From positions 1-64,000 of the forward strand of contig QOQW01000005.1 of the NCBI GenBank assembly GCA_003327425.1: a stretch of 64,000 nucleotides of DNA. The letters run 5' to 3'. The stretch's first letter is position 1. The number at the start of each line of letters is the position of its first letter. Under the pieces are notes generated by a model. The model had not been told where the DNA came from. It saw only the letters and a list, made by a program, of their open reading frames with translations, and searched no databases. This DNA comes from Candidatus Ozemibacter sibiricus. GTDB lineage: Bacteria > Muiribacteriota > Ozemobacteria > Ozemobacterales > Ozemobacteraceae. The translations under genes and the position numbers were made by a program. Below, in pieces: positions 26,978 through 35,341 of the stretch.

Positions 26978-27993
26978 GGGGTGTGGCTACCCCAGCTTCC
27001 CCTCTCCTGGAGGTCGACAATTATAGTCTGACCCTGACGGGGAGCGACGGCCGGCTCTTTCCCGTGCTGGAGGGGATCGGCTTCACCCTTGGGCGCGGCG
27101 AGACGATGGGCATCGCCGGGGAATCAGGTTCGGGCAAGAGCGTGCTGGCGCTCAGTCTGCTGGGCCTGCTGCCGCGGGCGGCCATCCGGGAGCAACGGGG
27201 CGCCCTGCGATTCGACGGCATCGATCTGGCGACGCTCGACGAGGCGGGGCTCCAGAAGCTGCGGGGGCGTCGACTGGCCATGGTCTTCCAGGAGCCGATG
27301 ACGGCCATGAATCCGTTGATGACCCTTTACGAGCAGGTGGCCGAGGGGGTGCGCACCCATTTCCCGCACCTTCGGGAAGATGAAGTGCGGCAACGGGTGG
27401 AGCGGGCCCTGCGGCGAGCGGGATTGGCTGATCCTGAGCGGTTTTTCGAATCCTTCCCCCACCAGTTGAGCGGTGGCATGCGCCAGCGGGCGATGCTGGG
27501 GATGGCCTTGGCGACGGAGCCTGAACTGATCGTGGCCGATGAACCGACCACCGCCCTGGATGCCGCCCTGCAGGTGCAGCTGCTGCAGGAGCTGCGGCGA
27601 ACCGTGCGCGACGAGGGACATTCGCTGGTGTTCATCAGTCATGATCTCGGGGTCATTCGTACGGTCGCCGATCGGCTGGCGGTGCTGTATGCCGGAGTCC
27701 TGGTCGAGTGGGGGCCGGTGGCCGAGGTGCTCGATCGGCCGTTGCATCCGTATGCGCGGGCCTTGCGCGATGCCATGCCTCGCCTGATCAAGGAACGGCA
27801 ACTGCCGCGGCCGATCCCCGGCCACTTGCCGTCGCCCGATCAGAAGCCGATCGGGTGCGTGTTCTCGCCGCGGTGCAGCAAGGCGGCCGAGCGCTGTCGA
27901 ACCGAGCGACCGGGGCCTTCCGAGCCTCTGCCGGGGCGGATGGTGCGCTGCCATTTCCCCGAATCGGTGGCGAAGCCAGGGGGGAAGGCATGA
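26974..27993 (+). CDS. ABC transporter ATPase, DppD/OppD type
   Basis: Nucleotide-binding subunit of a peptide-type importer, about 339 residues. It has Walker A GESGSGKS at residues 49-56, the Q-loop VFQEPMTAMNPLM, the signature LSGGMRQR from residue 165, Walker B LIVADEPTTALD and an H-loop in FISHDLGV. The C-terminal oligopeptide extension (oligo_HPY) is present with CVFSPRCSKAAERC, a cysteine cluster that in some family members binds an iron-sulfur centre. GTG 26974 overlaps the stop of the binding protein (GTGA). No permease gene is nearby. Confidence 0.88.
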   Translation: MRGVATPASPLLEVDNYSLTLTGSDGRLFPVLEGIGFTLGRGETMGIAGESGSGKSVLALSLLGLLPRAAIREQRGALRFDGIDLATLDEAGLQKLRGRRLAMVFQEPMTAMNPLMTLYEQVAEGVRTHFPHLREDEVRQRVERALRRAGLADPERFFESFPHQLSGGMRQRAMLGMALATEPELIVADEPTTALDAALQVQLLQELRRTVRDEGHSLVFISHDLGVIRTVADRLAVLYAGVLVEWGPVAEVLDRPLHPYARALRDAMPRLIKERQLPRPIPGHLPSPDQKPIGCVFSPRCSKAAERCRTERPGPSEPLPGRMVRCHFPESVAKPGGKA

Positions 27994-28985
27994 CTGCCGG
28001 ACCCGTGCTGGTGGTGGAGGGGCTGACCAAGCGGTTCCCGCTCGAACAGCCGCCGCTGCGACGCCTGCGGGACTGGTGGCGCGGCCGGCCGCCGCCGGTG
28101 CTGACGGCCTTGCAGGATGTTTCGTTCACCGTGGGAGCCCGGGAAACGCTCGGAATCCTCGGCGAGTCCGGTTCCGGGAAGTCGACGCTGGCGCGGGTGC
28201 TGATGGGCCTGTACCAGCCCGAGGCGGGGCGGGCCTTCCTGCTGGGGGAAGATCTTTTCACCAATGATCCGAAGGTGCGTCACCACCATCGGCGGCGGAT
28301 GCAGATGGTCTTTCAGGATCCGTTCGGGTCGCTCGATCCACGCATGAGCATCCGACGCATTCTGGCCGAGCCGCTGGCCATCCACCGGCCCTGTCCCGAG
28401 GCCGAATGGGAGGGCCTGATGGGGCGTGGCCTCGAGGAAGTCGGGTTGGATCGGGATGCTCTGGATCGGTACCCAGCCGAATTCAGCGGTGGTCAGCGCC
28501 AGCGGATCAGCATCTGTCGGGCGCTGATCCTGGATCCCGTGCTGCTGATCGCTGACGAGGCGGTGTCGGCTCTTGACGTGTCGGTGCAGGCCCAGATTCT
28601 CGAACTGCTGATGCGATTGAAAGAGGGACGTGGGCTCAGCCTGATCTTCATTTCCCATGATGTGGCCGTGGTGCGACAGGTCGCCGACCGGGTCCTTGTT
28701 CTGTACAAAGGTGTCATCGTCGAGAGCTTGCCGGCCTCTTGCCTCCTGGAGGATGCGACCCATCCCTATACTCAGCGCCTCCTGGGCGCAGCTTTATACC
28801 TGCGCGAGAACCGGGAATTCTCTGCATGGGAGGGGTCCGCCTCACAGAAGCCCCGAAGCGAGCCGCGTCCCGAGGGGTGTCCGTGCCAGTCATGGTGCGA
28901 CGTGGCGGAGGCTCGGTGTGGCCAGCCGCCCCCTGAGGTCGAGGTGCACCCAGGGCATCGCGTCCGGTGTTGGCGAGGTGGGTGA
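27990..28985 (+). CDS. ABC transporter ATPase, DppF/OppF type
   Basis: Second ATPase of the pair, 331 residues. Walker A GESGSGKS starts at residue 58, the Q-loop is MVFQDPFGSLDPRM, the signature FSGGQRQRISICRAL, and Walker B is LLIADEAVSALD; aspartate is followed by alanine-valine where PTS is usual. It ends in an oligo_HPY tail with cysteines (CPCQSWCDVAEARC). ATG 27990 overlaps the upstream stop by 4 bases. Together with the previous gene it would energise peptide uptake, but the two membrane subunits must be encoded elsewhere. Confidence 0.88.
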   Translation: MTAGPVLVVEGLTKRFPLEQPPLRRLRDWWRGRPPPVLTALQDVSFTVGARETLGILGESGSGKSTLARVLMGLYQPEAGRAFLLGEDLFTNDPKVRHHHRRRMQMVFQDPFGSLDPRMSIRRILAEPLAIHRPCPEAEWEGLMGRGLEEVGLDRDALDRYPAEFSGGQRQRISICRALILDPVLLIADEAVSALDVSVQAQILELLMRLKEGRGLSLIFISHDVAVVRQVADRVLVLYKGVIVESLPASCLLEDATHPYTQRLLGAALYLRENREFSAWEGSASQKPRSEPRPEGCPCQSWCDVAEARCGQPPPEVEVHPGHRVRCWRGG

Positions 28986-29296
28986 GAGCATCGGGCTGGC
29001 GCCTACCTCCTGACAGGCGTCCAGAGCCTCGAAAGCCCCTCGTTTTCCAAGGCAACCGGCAGGGGCCAAAGGCCCTTGGACCCCGGCGCGCGGCTTGGCG
29101 AGAGCGGCGAGTGCAGCAGTCAGGGTGATCGCTTCACCGGTTTGGCAGGCCGCTGCGCCTTCGATGACAACGGAGGTTTGAGGTCGCGGTCGCCTTGGGG
29201 AGGCGGGGGCCGAGCGACCTACGCCGCTTGCGCGCTTTCCTCGCTCGTCCTCTTCCAGTCCGTTCTCGACAACCCTCGGCATGGGGCACGGATTCG
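28986..29296. other. Intergenic region before the membrane-ASKHA operon
   Basis: I see no supportable gene. A minus-strand open frame runs through it but has skewed composition and no recognised domain. GGGGCC-AAA-GGCCC at 29062-29075 can form a short hairpin without a T-run. The region separates the ABC genes from the promoter at 29297. Confidence 0.4.
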
Positions 29297-29325
29297 TTGA
29301 CTTGCCGTGGGGAGGCAAGTATAAT
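29297..29325 (+). promoter_or_regulatory. Consensus sigma-70 promoter with an internal palindrome
   Basis: TTGACT (29297-29302) and TATAAT (29320-29325) are separated by exactly 17 bases, the best promoter match in the window. A perfect 7-base inverted repeat, ACTTGCC (29300-29306) and GGCAAGT (29314-29320), occupies the spacer and touches both boxes, a typical position for a repressor or activator dimer. The start codon of the DUF6754-like gene lies 44 bases beyond the -10, with GGAGG at 29358-29362. Confidence 0.75.
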
Positions 29326-29369
29326 TCGATGTTTTTCGTCCCTTACCCTCACCCATTGGAGGTCCGTCC

Positions 29370-30626
29370 ATGAGCGTGTCCAGGCTCCTTTCCAGGAAGG
29401 GGCTGGGGCGGCTGGCGGTGTTTCTGGCGGTGTACGGCCTGATAGCCGTCATGGCCCAGGAACCCCCGGCGGGGTCGCCCCCCGATGCCCCACCCAGCGC
29501 TGTTGCTCCCCAGGCCCCCGAACCGGGTGCCGCTCCGGCTCCGGTGCCGGCCGCCCCTGCTCCGGAACCCGCCCCCGCGGCGGCCGCTCCGGTCCAACCG
29601 GCGGCGCCGGCGGTTCCCCCCGAGTCGGTCCAGCCAGTCTCGCCTGACACGCCTCCCGCCGCCGCGGTTCCGGTCGCTCCCGCTGACCCTGCTGCCGCGG
29701 CGACGGCCGCCGCCGCTCCGACGGAAGCTTCGGCTGCCCCGCCAGCTCCGGCCGCTGAGCCAGCGGCAGGCGCCGCTCCTGACGCCGCCGCGGGGGCGCC
29801 GGCTGCTCCCGAGTGGTTCGACAAGTCTCGGGCGCCCATCGCCTTGATCATCGCCGTCATCGGCGGTCTGGTGACCTGGTTCACCCTGAGCGCCCAACGC
29901 GGGAAGGAGATGTTCATCCGGCGCATCAGCGGTCTGTCGGCGCTCGATGATGCGGTCGGCCGGGCCACCGAGATGGGCCGCGGGGTGCTATACATCCCCG
30001 GCATCTGGGACATGGACGACATCCAGACCGTGGCGGGCGTGACCATTCTGGGTCATGTGGCCAAGAAGACCGCCGAATATGACACCCCGCTGTTCGCCCC
30101 GATGACCCGCTCGTTCGTCATGTCGGTGGCGCAGGAGGTGGTCAAGCAGTCATACCTCGAGAAAGGCCGGGCCGATGCCTTCCGGCCCGATCGCATCAAC
30201 TACTTGACCGACGATCAGTTCGGCTACGTGGCGGGCGTCGGCGGCATCATGATGCGCGAGAAGCCGGCGGCCTGCTTCTATCTCGGGTGCTTCTTCGCCG
30301 AGTCGCTGATCCTGGCCGAGACGGGCAGCGCGGTGGGAGCCATCCAGATCGCCGGTACCGCCGAGCCGTCGCAGATTCCGTTCTTCGTGGCGGCCTGCGA
30401 CTACACCCTGATCGGCGAGGAGCTGTTCGCGGCCTCGGCCTACCTGTCGAAGAACCCGAAAGAAGTGGGCTCGTTGAAGGGGTCCGACATGTCCAAGCTG
30501 ATCATCATCGTGGCCATTCTGATCGGCACCTTCCTGGTGACCGTCAGCCAGACGCCCTTCGGCGAATCGAACTACTGGCTGAAGCGGGCCACCGAGCAAT
30601 ACCTCTCCTGGCTGAGCATCGAGTGA
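29370..30626 (+). CDS. DUF6754-type membrane protein, first gene of the membrane-ASKHA operon
   Basis: A 418-residue protein of unknown function. Residues 1-29 are a signal peptide or anchor ending VMA-QEP. Residues 30-147 are an almost pure Pro/Ala linker. A transmembrane helix (about 155-173) leads into a conserved domain with GRATEMGRGVLYIPG, a YLTDDQFGYVAGVGGIMMRE segment, AESLILAETG, GAIQIAGTAEPSQIPFF and ACDYTLIGEELFAASAYLS, then a C-terminal helix (about 386-402). I recall this domain as DUF6754; I cannot confirm by search. ATG 29370 has GGAGG at ideal spacing, directly downstream of a strong promoter. Six more genes follow within 20 bases of one another. Confidence 0.75.
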   Translation: MSVSRLLSRKGLGRLAVFLAVYGLIAVMAQEPPAGSPPDAPPSAVAPQAPEPGAAPAPVPAAPAPEPAPAAAAPVQPAAPAVPPESVQPVSPDTPPAAAVPVAPADPAAAATAAAAPTEASAAPPAPAAEPAAGAAPDAAAGAPAAPEWFDKSRAPIALIIAVIGGLVTWFTLSAQRGKEMFIRRISGLSALDDAVGRATEMGRGVLYIPGIWDMDDIQTVAGVTILGHVAKKTAEYDTPLFAPMTRSFVMSVAQEVVKQSYLEKGRADAFRPDRINYLTDDQFGYVAGVGGIMMREKPAACFYLGCFFAESLILAETGSAVGAIQIAGTAEPSQIPFFVAACDYTLIGEELFAASAYLSKNPKEVGSLKGSDMSKLIIIVAILIGTFLVTVSQTPFGESNYWLKRATEQYLSWLSIE

Positions 30627-30636
30627 GGGCCGACCC

Positions 30637-31542
30637 ATGCTATTCTTCAAACGCACACTCCCACTGATCATCACCTTCTGTTCCGGGGTCATCATGATCC
30701 TGGCGTTTTTCAGCGGTCCCGGGCTGCCGACGCTGAAAATGCTCGACAAGGAAGCCCCCGAATGGATCCGCATCACCATGATCTTCGCCATGGTGCTGGG
30801 CGGCATCAGCCTCCTTCACATCAACCTGACCAAGATCTCCCGGCGGGTCGACGGCTGGGGGTACAATGTCGTTCTGGTGGTCGGCTTCGTGTTGATGGCC
30901 ACCCTCGGCTTCTTCTCGGGGTTCGAGGGCTCGGAATCGCGGCTGACCGCCGGCAACCAGCTCTGGACCTACGAAGAAGCGGTTCAGAAATGGCACTATG
31001 TGACGGTCAAGTCGGTCAACATGGAAAAGGCCGAGGTCGAAGATCACACCACCGGTCAGAAACGGCAGGTGGAGTTCATCGGATCGGTGACGATCATCGA
31101 TGACCAGGGCAAAGAACAGACGGTCCAGCCCAACAAATTGAAGGGTTCGGGTATCGCCTGGCTGATGGCCTTCCAGCAGATGCTGTTCCATGGCGTGTTC
31201 AAGGCCGCGCAAGCGACGATGTTCTCGTTGCTGGCCTTCTTCGTGGCGTCCGCCTCGTTCCGCGCCTTCCGCATCAAGTCGAAAGAAGCGGCTCTGCTGA
31301 TGGGGGCGGCCTTCATCGTCATGCTGGGCAACGTGCCGGTCGGCAACCTGCTGACCAGCCTGCTCGACAAGATCTGGCTGGGGTTCATCGACTTCCCCGC
31401 CCTCAAGGAATGGATCATGATGTATCCGAGTTCGGCGGCGCAGAGCGCCATCCTGATCGGGGCCGCACTGGGCTACATCTCGGCTTCGTTGAAGATCATC
31501 CTCGGCGTCGAGCGGTCCTACCTCGGCGGCGGCGAGAGCTGA
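30637..31542 (+). CDS. Conserved-looking membrane protein of the MutL-like operon
   Basis: Function unknown. The 301 residues form three N-terminal transmembrane helices (about 7-26, 45-63, 76-96), a soluble insert of about 90 residues (FEGSESRLTAGNQLWTYEEA to NKLKGSG), and three or more C-terminal helices (about 195-215, 222-245, 268-290) around the motif MLGNVPVGNLL. Ten bases separate it from the preceding gene. The alternating hydrophobic and soluble parts suggest a structural subunit of a membrane complex with its neighbours. Confidence 0.7.
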   Translation: MLFFKRTLPLIITFCSGVIMILAFFSGPGLPTLKMLDKEAPEWIRITMIFAMVLGGISLLHINLTKISRRVDGWGYNVVLVVGFVLMATLGFFSGFEGSESRLTAGNQLWTYEEAVQKWHYVTVKSVNMEKAEVEDHTTGQKRQVEFIGSVTIIDDQGKEQTVQPNKLKGSGIAWLMAFQQMLFHGVFKAAQATMFSLLAFFVASASFRAFRIKSKEAALLMGAAFIVMLGNVPVGNLLTSLLDKIWLGFIDFPALKEWIMMYPSSAAQSAILIGAALGYISASLKIILGVERSYLGGGES

Positions 31543-31555
31543 GGAGGAGGCTGTC

Positions 31556-32452
31556 ATGGATTTCCTGCTGAAACTGAAAGACCTCGACCGGCGGGTCATC
31601 TTCGTGTTCATCGCCCTGGCGGTGGCCCTGCCGCTGTTGTTCAAGATGAGCTTCCCGGTGGTGCCGGGGCGCAATGTCAAGAGCCTGTTCGCCCATCTCG
31701 ACAAATTGGAACCGGGCACCCGCACCCTGCTGTCGTTCGATTTCGATCCGGCCTCGGCGCCGGAATTGCATCCGGCGGCGGTGGCCGTGCTGGTCCACAT
31801 GTTCCGGTGCCAGTTGAAGCCGGTCTGCATGGCCAACTGGCCGGTCGGTGGCGACATGGCGCAGAGCGCCCTGGAAGAGGCGCTACGAATTTTCAAAGAA
31901 ACCCCGGATGAGTACTACCGGCAGGTCGGCAAGCCGGTTCCCCCCACCAAAGACCTGAAGAAAGGCGTCGATTACGTGAACATGGGGTACAAGCCGGGCG
32001 GGATGGCGCACATCAAGGGCTTGATCCACGATTACCTCAAAGCCTACCCGCTCGACAAAGATGGGGCGGCGACCGGCGAGATGCCGATCTTCGATCTGCC
32101 CAACGGCAAGAAATTCACCCTGGCCGATGCCGGGTTGATCATGAGTTTCACCGCCGGCACCGGGGGAATCGAAGTCTACATCGGCCTGGGTGGAGAGCAT
32201 AAGCGGCCAATGGCGGCCTCGTGCACGTCGGTCAACATTCCCAAGTTCTACACCTACCTGCAGACCAAGCAGCTGATCGGCCTGGTCGGCGGCCTCCCCG
32301 GCGCGGCCGAGTGCGAGGCGTTGATCGATTACAAAGGCCCCGCCCAGCGCGGCATGGCGCCGCAGTCGATCGCGCACCTCGTGATCATGCTGTTCATCAT
32401 CGTGGGCAACATCGCCTACCTGTACGAACTGTCGAAAACCAAGAAGGCGTAG
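31556..32452 (+). CDS. Bitopic membrane protein of the MutL-like operon
   Basis: Function unknown. The protein (298 residues) has one transmembrane helix near each end (about 14-32 and 270-290) and a central soluble domain of some 235 residues that would lie on one side of the membrane. The domain includes SFDFDPASAPELHPAAVAVL, a KLKPVC-like strand (QLKPVCMANWP), VDYVNMGYKPGGMAHIKGL, and MSFTAGTGGIEVYI. I do not recognise the fold. Thirteen bases downstream of the previous gene, with GAGGAGG just before the ATG. Confidence 0.7.
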   Translation: MDFLLKLKDLDRRVIFVFIALAVALPLLFKMSFPVVPGRNVKSLFAHLDKLEPGTRTLLSFDFDPASAPELHPAAVAVLVHMFRCQLKPVCMANWPVGGDMAQSALEEALRIFKETPDEYYRQVGKPVPPTKDLKKGVDYVNMGYKPGGMAHIKGLIHDYLKAYPLDKDGAATGEMPIFDLPNGKKFTLADAGLIMSFTAGTGGIEVYIGLGGEHKRPMAASCTSVNIPKFYTYLQTKQLIGLVGGLPGAAECEALIDYKGPAQRGMAPQSIAHLVIMLFIIVGNIAYLYELSKTKKA

Positions 32453-32464
32453 GAGAGAGCGACC

Positions 32465-33121
32465 ATGACCCTGATCACCACCTGGCTCGGGGCGTTCATC
32501 ACCCTGTGCTGCTTCAGCTTCCTGTACAAGGACAACCCCTTCTACCGGTTCGCCGAGCACCTGTTCGTCGGGGTGTCGGCGGGCTACCTGTTCACGACCA
32601 TCGAGTTCCATCAGGCCCTCAAGCCCAACCTGCTGAGCAAGGTCCTGCCCGCGACCTTCGGGGTAGGGAAGGATGCCTTCAATGCGCCGGAATATATCCT
32701 GTTGATCCCGGCCTTCATGGGGGTGTTGATCTTCTTCCGGCTGAGTTCGAACCTGGCCTGGATCAGCCGCTACTCGTTCGCCTTCGTCATGGGCGTGTCG
32801 ACCGGCCTGGCCATCGTCTACACCACCCAGACCAGCCTGCTGCCCCAGATCAAGAAGGCGATCGTGCCGTTGTTCGTGCAGGGCGACCTGCTGGCGTCGT
32901 TGTCGAACTGGGTGCTGGTGATCGGTTCGATCAGCTGCCTGTTCTTCTTCTTCTTCAGTACCGAGCACCGCGGGCCGGTCTACGGCACCGTCTCGCGGAT
33001 CGGCATCTGGTTCCTGATGATCAGCTTCGGCGCGGCCTTCGGCTCGACCGTCATGGGCCGTATCTCCCTGCTGATCGGGCGCTTCCAGTTCCTGCTGGGA
33101 GAATGGCTGCACCTGCTGTAA
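32465..33121 (+). CDS. Multi-pass membrane protein of the MutL-like operon
   Basis: A 218-residue hydrophobic protein with about six transmembrane helices and short loops. Notable short motifs are LYKDNPFYRFAEHLFVGVSA near the first loop and a run of phenylalanines in SCLFFFFFSTEHRGPVYG. Family unknown to me. GGAGAG precedes the ATG. It completes the run of four consecutive membrane-protein genes of this operon and probably anchors or forms a channel with them; that is inference from context only. Confidence 0.7.
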   Translation: MTLITTWLGAFITLCCFSFLYKDNPFYRFAEHLFVGVSAGYLFTTIEFHQALKPNLLSKVLPATFGVGKDAFNAPEYILLIPAFMGVLIFFRLSSNLAWISRYSFAFVMGVSTGLAIVYTTQTSLLPQIKKAIVPLFVQGDLLASLSNWVLVIGSISCLFFFFFSTEHRGPVYGTVSRIGIWFLMISFGAAFGSTVMGRISLLIGRFQFLLGEWLHLL

Positions 33122-33137
33122 CGGGGAAGACGCCGCC

Positions 33138-33524
33138 GTGGGCATGTGGGACATACCCAAGAATCCGGCCAACGAAGGGCGGTTCTCCGACGAGGAGCTG
33201 ACGGCCTTCGTGATGACGGTGGCCCGGGCCATCGTCCGGCGGAGGCTGTCGGTTCCGGCCGTGATGGCGCTCGAACTGAGCAAGCCGGTGGCTTTTCTCG
33301 GCTACAGTTCGATGGTGGCCTTCAGTCCCATGCTCGATCTGGTGTTCGACCCGCTGAAAGTAGACAAGATGACCTGCATTCTGGCCGACCGGGACCGCAT
33401 CGAGCAGCTCCTGGTGGCCATCGAGACCCTGGAGAAGGACGGCGCGGCGGCCCACGGGCTGGCCGGGGACGACCTTCCCGATTTCAAGGCACCCGACAAG
33501 GAAGGTGAATCGCGTGGACATTGA
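33138..33524 (+). CDS. Small soluble protein of the MutL-like operon
   Basis: A 128-residue protein without membrane segments or recognised domain. The middle (residues about 35-80: PAVMALELSKPVAFLGYSSM and ADRDRIEQLLVAIETLEKD) is helical in character, and the C-terminus is charged. GTG 33138 fits GGGGAAGA upstream; ATG 33144 is an alternative. Its end overlaps the MutL-like gene by up to 20 bases, so the two are translationally coupled. It may be an adaptor between the ATPase and the membrane subunits. Confidence 0.65.
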   Translation: MGMWDIPKNPANEGRFSDEELTAFVMTVARAIVRRRLSVPAVMALELSKPVAFLGYSSMVAFSPMLDLVFDPLKVDKMTCILADRDRIEQLLVAIETLEKDGAAAHGLAGDDLPDFKAPDKEGESRGH

Positions 33525-35322
33525 CAAGATCGAGAGCATACTCGCAACCGACTGCGGCAGCACGACCACCAAAGCGATTTTGATCGAGAAACGCGACGGC
33601 GAGTTCCGCCTGATCGTGCGCGGCGAGGCCCCGACGACGGTCGAGGCGCCGGTCGAGGACGTCACCAAAGGCGTGCTCAACGCGGTGGCCGAAGTGCAGG
33701 AGCTGGCGGGGCGCCAGATCCTGAACGACGCCCAGACCGACATCATCAAGCCGCGCGACAAGGCCGGGCGGGGCGTCGACCTCTACGTCTCGACCAGCTC
33801 GGCCGGCGGCGGTCTGCAGATGATGGTGACGGGCGTGGTCAAGACGATGTCGGGCGAATCGGCGGCGCGGGCGGCGCTGGGGGCGGGGGCCATCGTCATG
33901 GATGTCATGGCCACCAACGACGGGCGCCTTCCCCACCAGAAGATCCAGCGCATCCGGCATCTGCGGCCCGACATGATCCTGCTCTCGGGCGGGGTCGACG
34001 GCGGCACCACCTCGCACGTCACCGAGCTGGCCGAGATCATTGCCGCGGCCAGTCCGAAAGCGCGTCTGGGCATCGGGTACGAACTGCCAGTGTTGTACGC
34101 TGGCAACAAGGATGCGGCGCCGCTCATCAAGGAGCGGCTGGCCGGCAAGGTGGCGCTCGATTTCACCGAGAACCTGCGGCCCACGCTCGAGAAAGAGAAT
34201 CTGATGCCGGCGCGGCACAAGATCCAGCAGCTCTTCCTCGAGCATGTCATGAGCCACGCGCCCGGGTACCCGAACCTGATGAAGATGACCGATGTCGACA
34301 TCATGCCGACCCCCGGTGCGGTCGGCGACATCATGCAGTTGATCTCGCGCCGCAAGGGTCTGACCGTGGTGGGCGTGGACATCGGCGGGGCCACCACCGA
34401 CGTCTTCTCGGTGTTCCAGGGCATCTACAACAAGTCGGTCTCGGCCAACTACGGGATGAGCTACTCGATCAGCAACGTGTTCGCCGAGGCAGGCCTGGAG
34501 AACATCATGCGCTGGGTGCCGTTCGCCATGGACGAGCGCGACCTGCGCAATCGCGTCAAGAACAAGATGATCCGGCCGACCACCATTCCATCGTTGCTCG
34601 AAGAGCTGATGGTCGAGCAGGCGTGCGCGCGCGAGGCGCTGCGCCTGTCGTTCGAGCAGCACCGGGCCCTGGCGGTCGGCTTGAAAGGCATCCAGCAGGA
34701 GCGCACGATCGGGGACGTCTTCGATCAGACGATGACCGGCCAGACCCTGGTCAACCTCAAGGATCTGAACATGCTGATCGGCTCGGGCGGGGTGCTGTCG
34801 CATGCGCCGCGCCGGCAGCAGTCGGCGATGATGATGATCGATGCCTTCCTGCCCGAGGGCATCACGCAGCTCACCGTCGACTCGATCTTCATGATGCCGC
34901 AGCTCGGCGTGCTGGCCAAGGTGCACGAGCAGGCCGCTTTGTCGGTCTTCGACAAGGACTGCCTGATCTATCTGGGCACCTGCATCTCGCCGACCGGCGT
35001 GCTGAAAGACGGGGCGGTGGCGTTGGAAGCCACCATCACCATGCCCGACGGCTCGACCATCAAGAAGGTCTGCAAGTTCGGCGATCTCGAGGTGGTGCCC
35101 CTGCCCGTGGGGCAGACGGCGCGGGCGCGGTTGAAGCCTACCTATGGCATGGACATGGGCGAGGGCGATGGCGTGGCGGTCGAGGCCGAGGTGCATGGCG
35201 GCGTGGTCGGGCTGATCTTCGATACGCGGGGGCGCCCGCTGAACCTGCCCGCCGACGATGGCGAGCGGATCAAGAAGCTGCAGAGCTGGAACGCCGCCCT
35301 CAACCTCTACCCGAAGAACTGA
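33505..35322 (+). CDS. MutL/GlmL-like ASKHA-superfamily ATPase
   Basis: A 605-residue relative of MutL, the reactivating-factor-like protein linked to glutamate mutase. Two nucleotide-binding motifs of the actin/Hsp70/hexokinase fold are visible: phosphate-1 DCGSTTTK from Asp16, and phosphate-2 DIGGATTD from Asp292. Other conserved segments are SSAGGGLQMMVTG, LLSGGVDGGTTSH and LIGSGGVLSHAPR. No glutamate mutase subunit (MutS/MutE) is in the window. Instead four membrane-protein genes precede it, suggesting the ATPase drives or assembles that complex. The start may be GTG 33505 or GTG 33514; the AAGGAAG stretch favours the second. Confidence 0.8.
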   Translation: MNRVDIDKIESILATDCGSTTTKAILIEKRDGEFRLIVRGEAPTTVEAPVEDVTKGVLNAVAEVQELAGRQILNDAQTDIIKPRDKAGRGVDLYVSTSSAGGGLQMMVTGVVKTMSGESAARAALGAGAIVMDVMATNDGRLPHQKIQRIRHLRPDMILLSGGVDGGTTSHVTELAEIIAAASPKARLGIGYELPVLYAGNKDAAPLIKERLAGKVALDFTENLRPTLEKENLMPARHKIQQLFLEHVMSHAPGYPNLMKMTDVDIMPTPGAVGDIMQLISRRKGLTVVGVDIGGATTDVFSVFQGIYNKSVSANYGMSYSISNVFAEAGLENIMRWVPFAMDERDLRNRVKNKMIRPTTIPSLLEELMVEQACAREALRLSFEQHRALAVGLKGIQQERTIGDVFDQTMTGQTLVNLKDLNMLIGSGGVLSHAPRRQQSAMMMIDAFLPEGITQLTVDSIFMMPQLGVLAKVHEQAALSVFDKDCLIYLGTCISPTGVLKDGAVALEATITMPDGSTIKKVCKFGDLEVVPLPVGQTARARLKPTYGMDMGEGDGVAVEAEVHGGVVGLIFDTRGRPLNLPADDGERIKKLQSWNAALNLYPKN

Positions 35323-35341
35323 CGAAAGGACGGGCTCGATC

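Noticed and set aside
28890-29318. Minus-strand open frame of 142 codons between the ABC genes and the membrane operon
   Set aside because: No recognisable domain, biased Ala/Pro/Arg composition, overlaps the ABC gene and the clear plus-strand promoter; typical of chance frames at high GC.
33505-35322. Assignment as a genuine glutamate mutase accessory protein
   Set aside because: No mutase subunits nearby, and the protein is longer than I would expect for a dedicated MutL; the ASKHA fold is retained but not the pathway.
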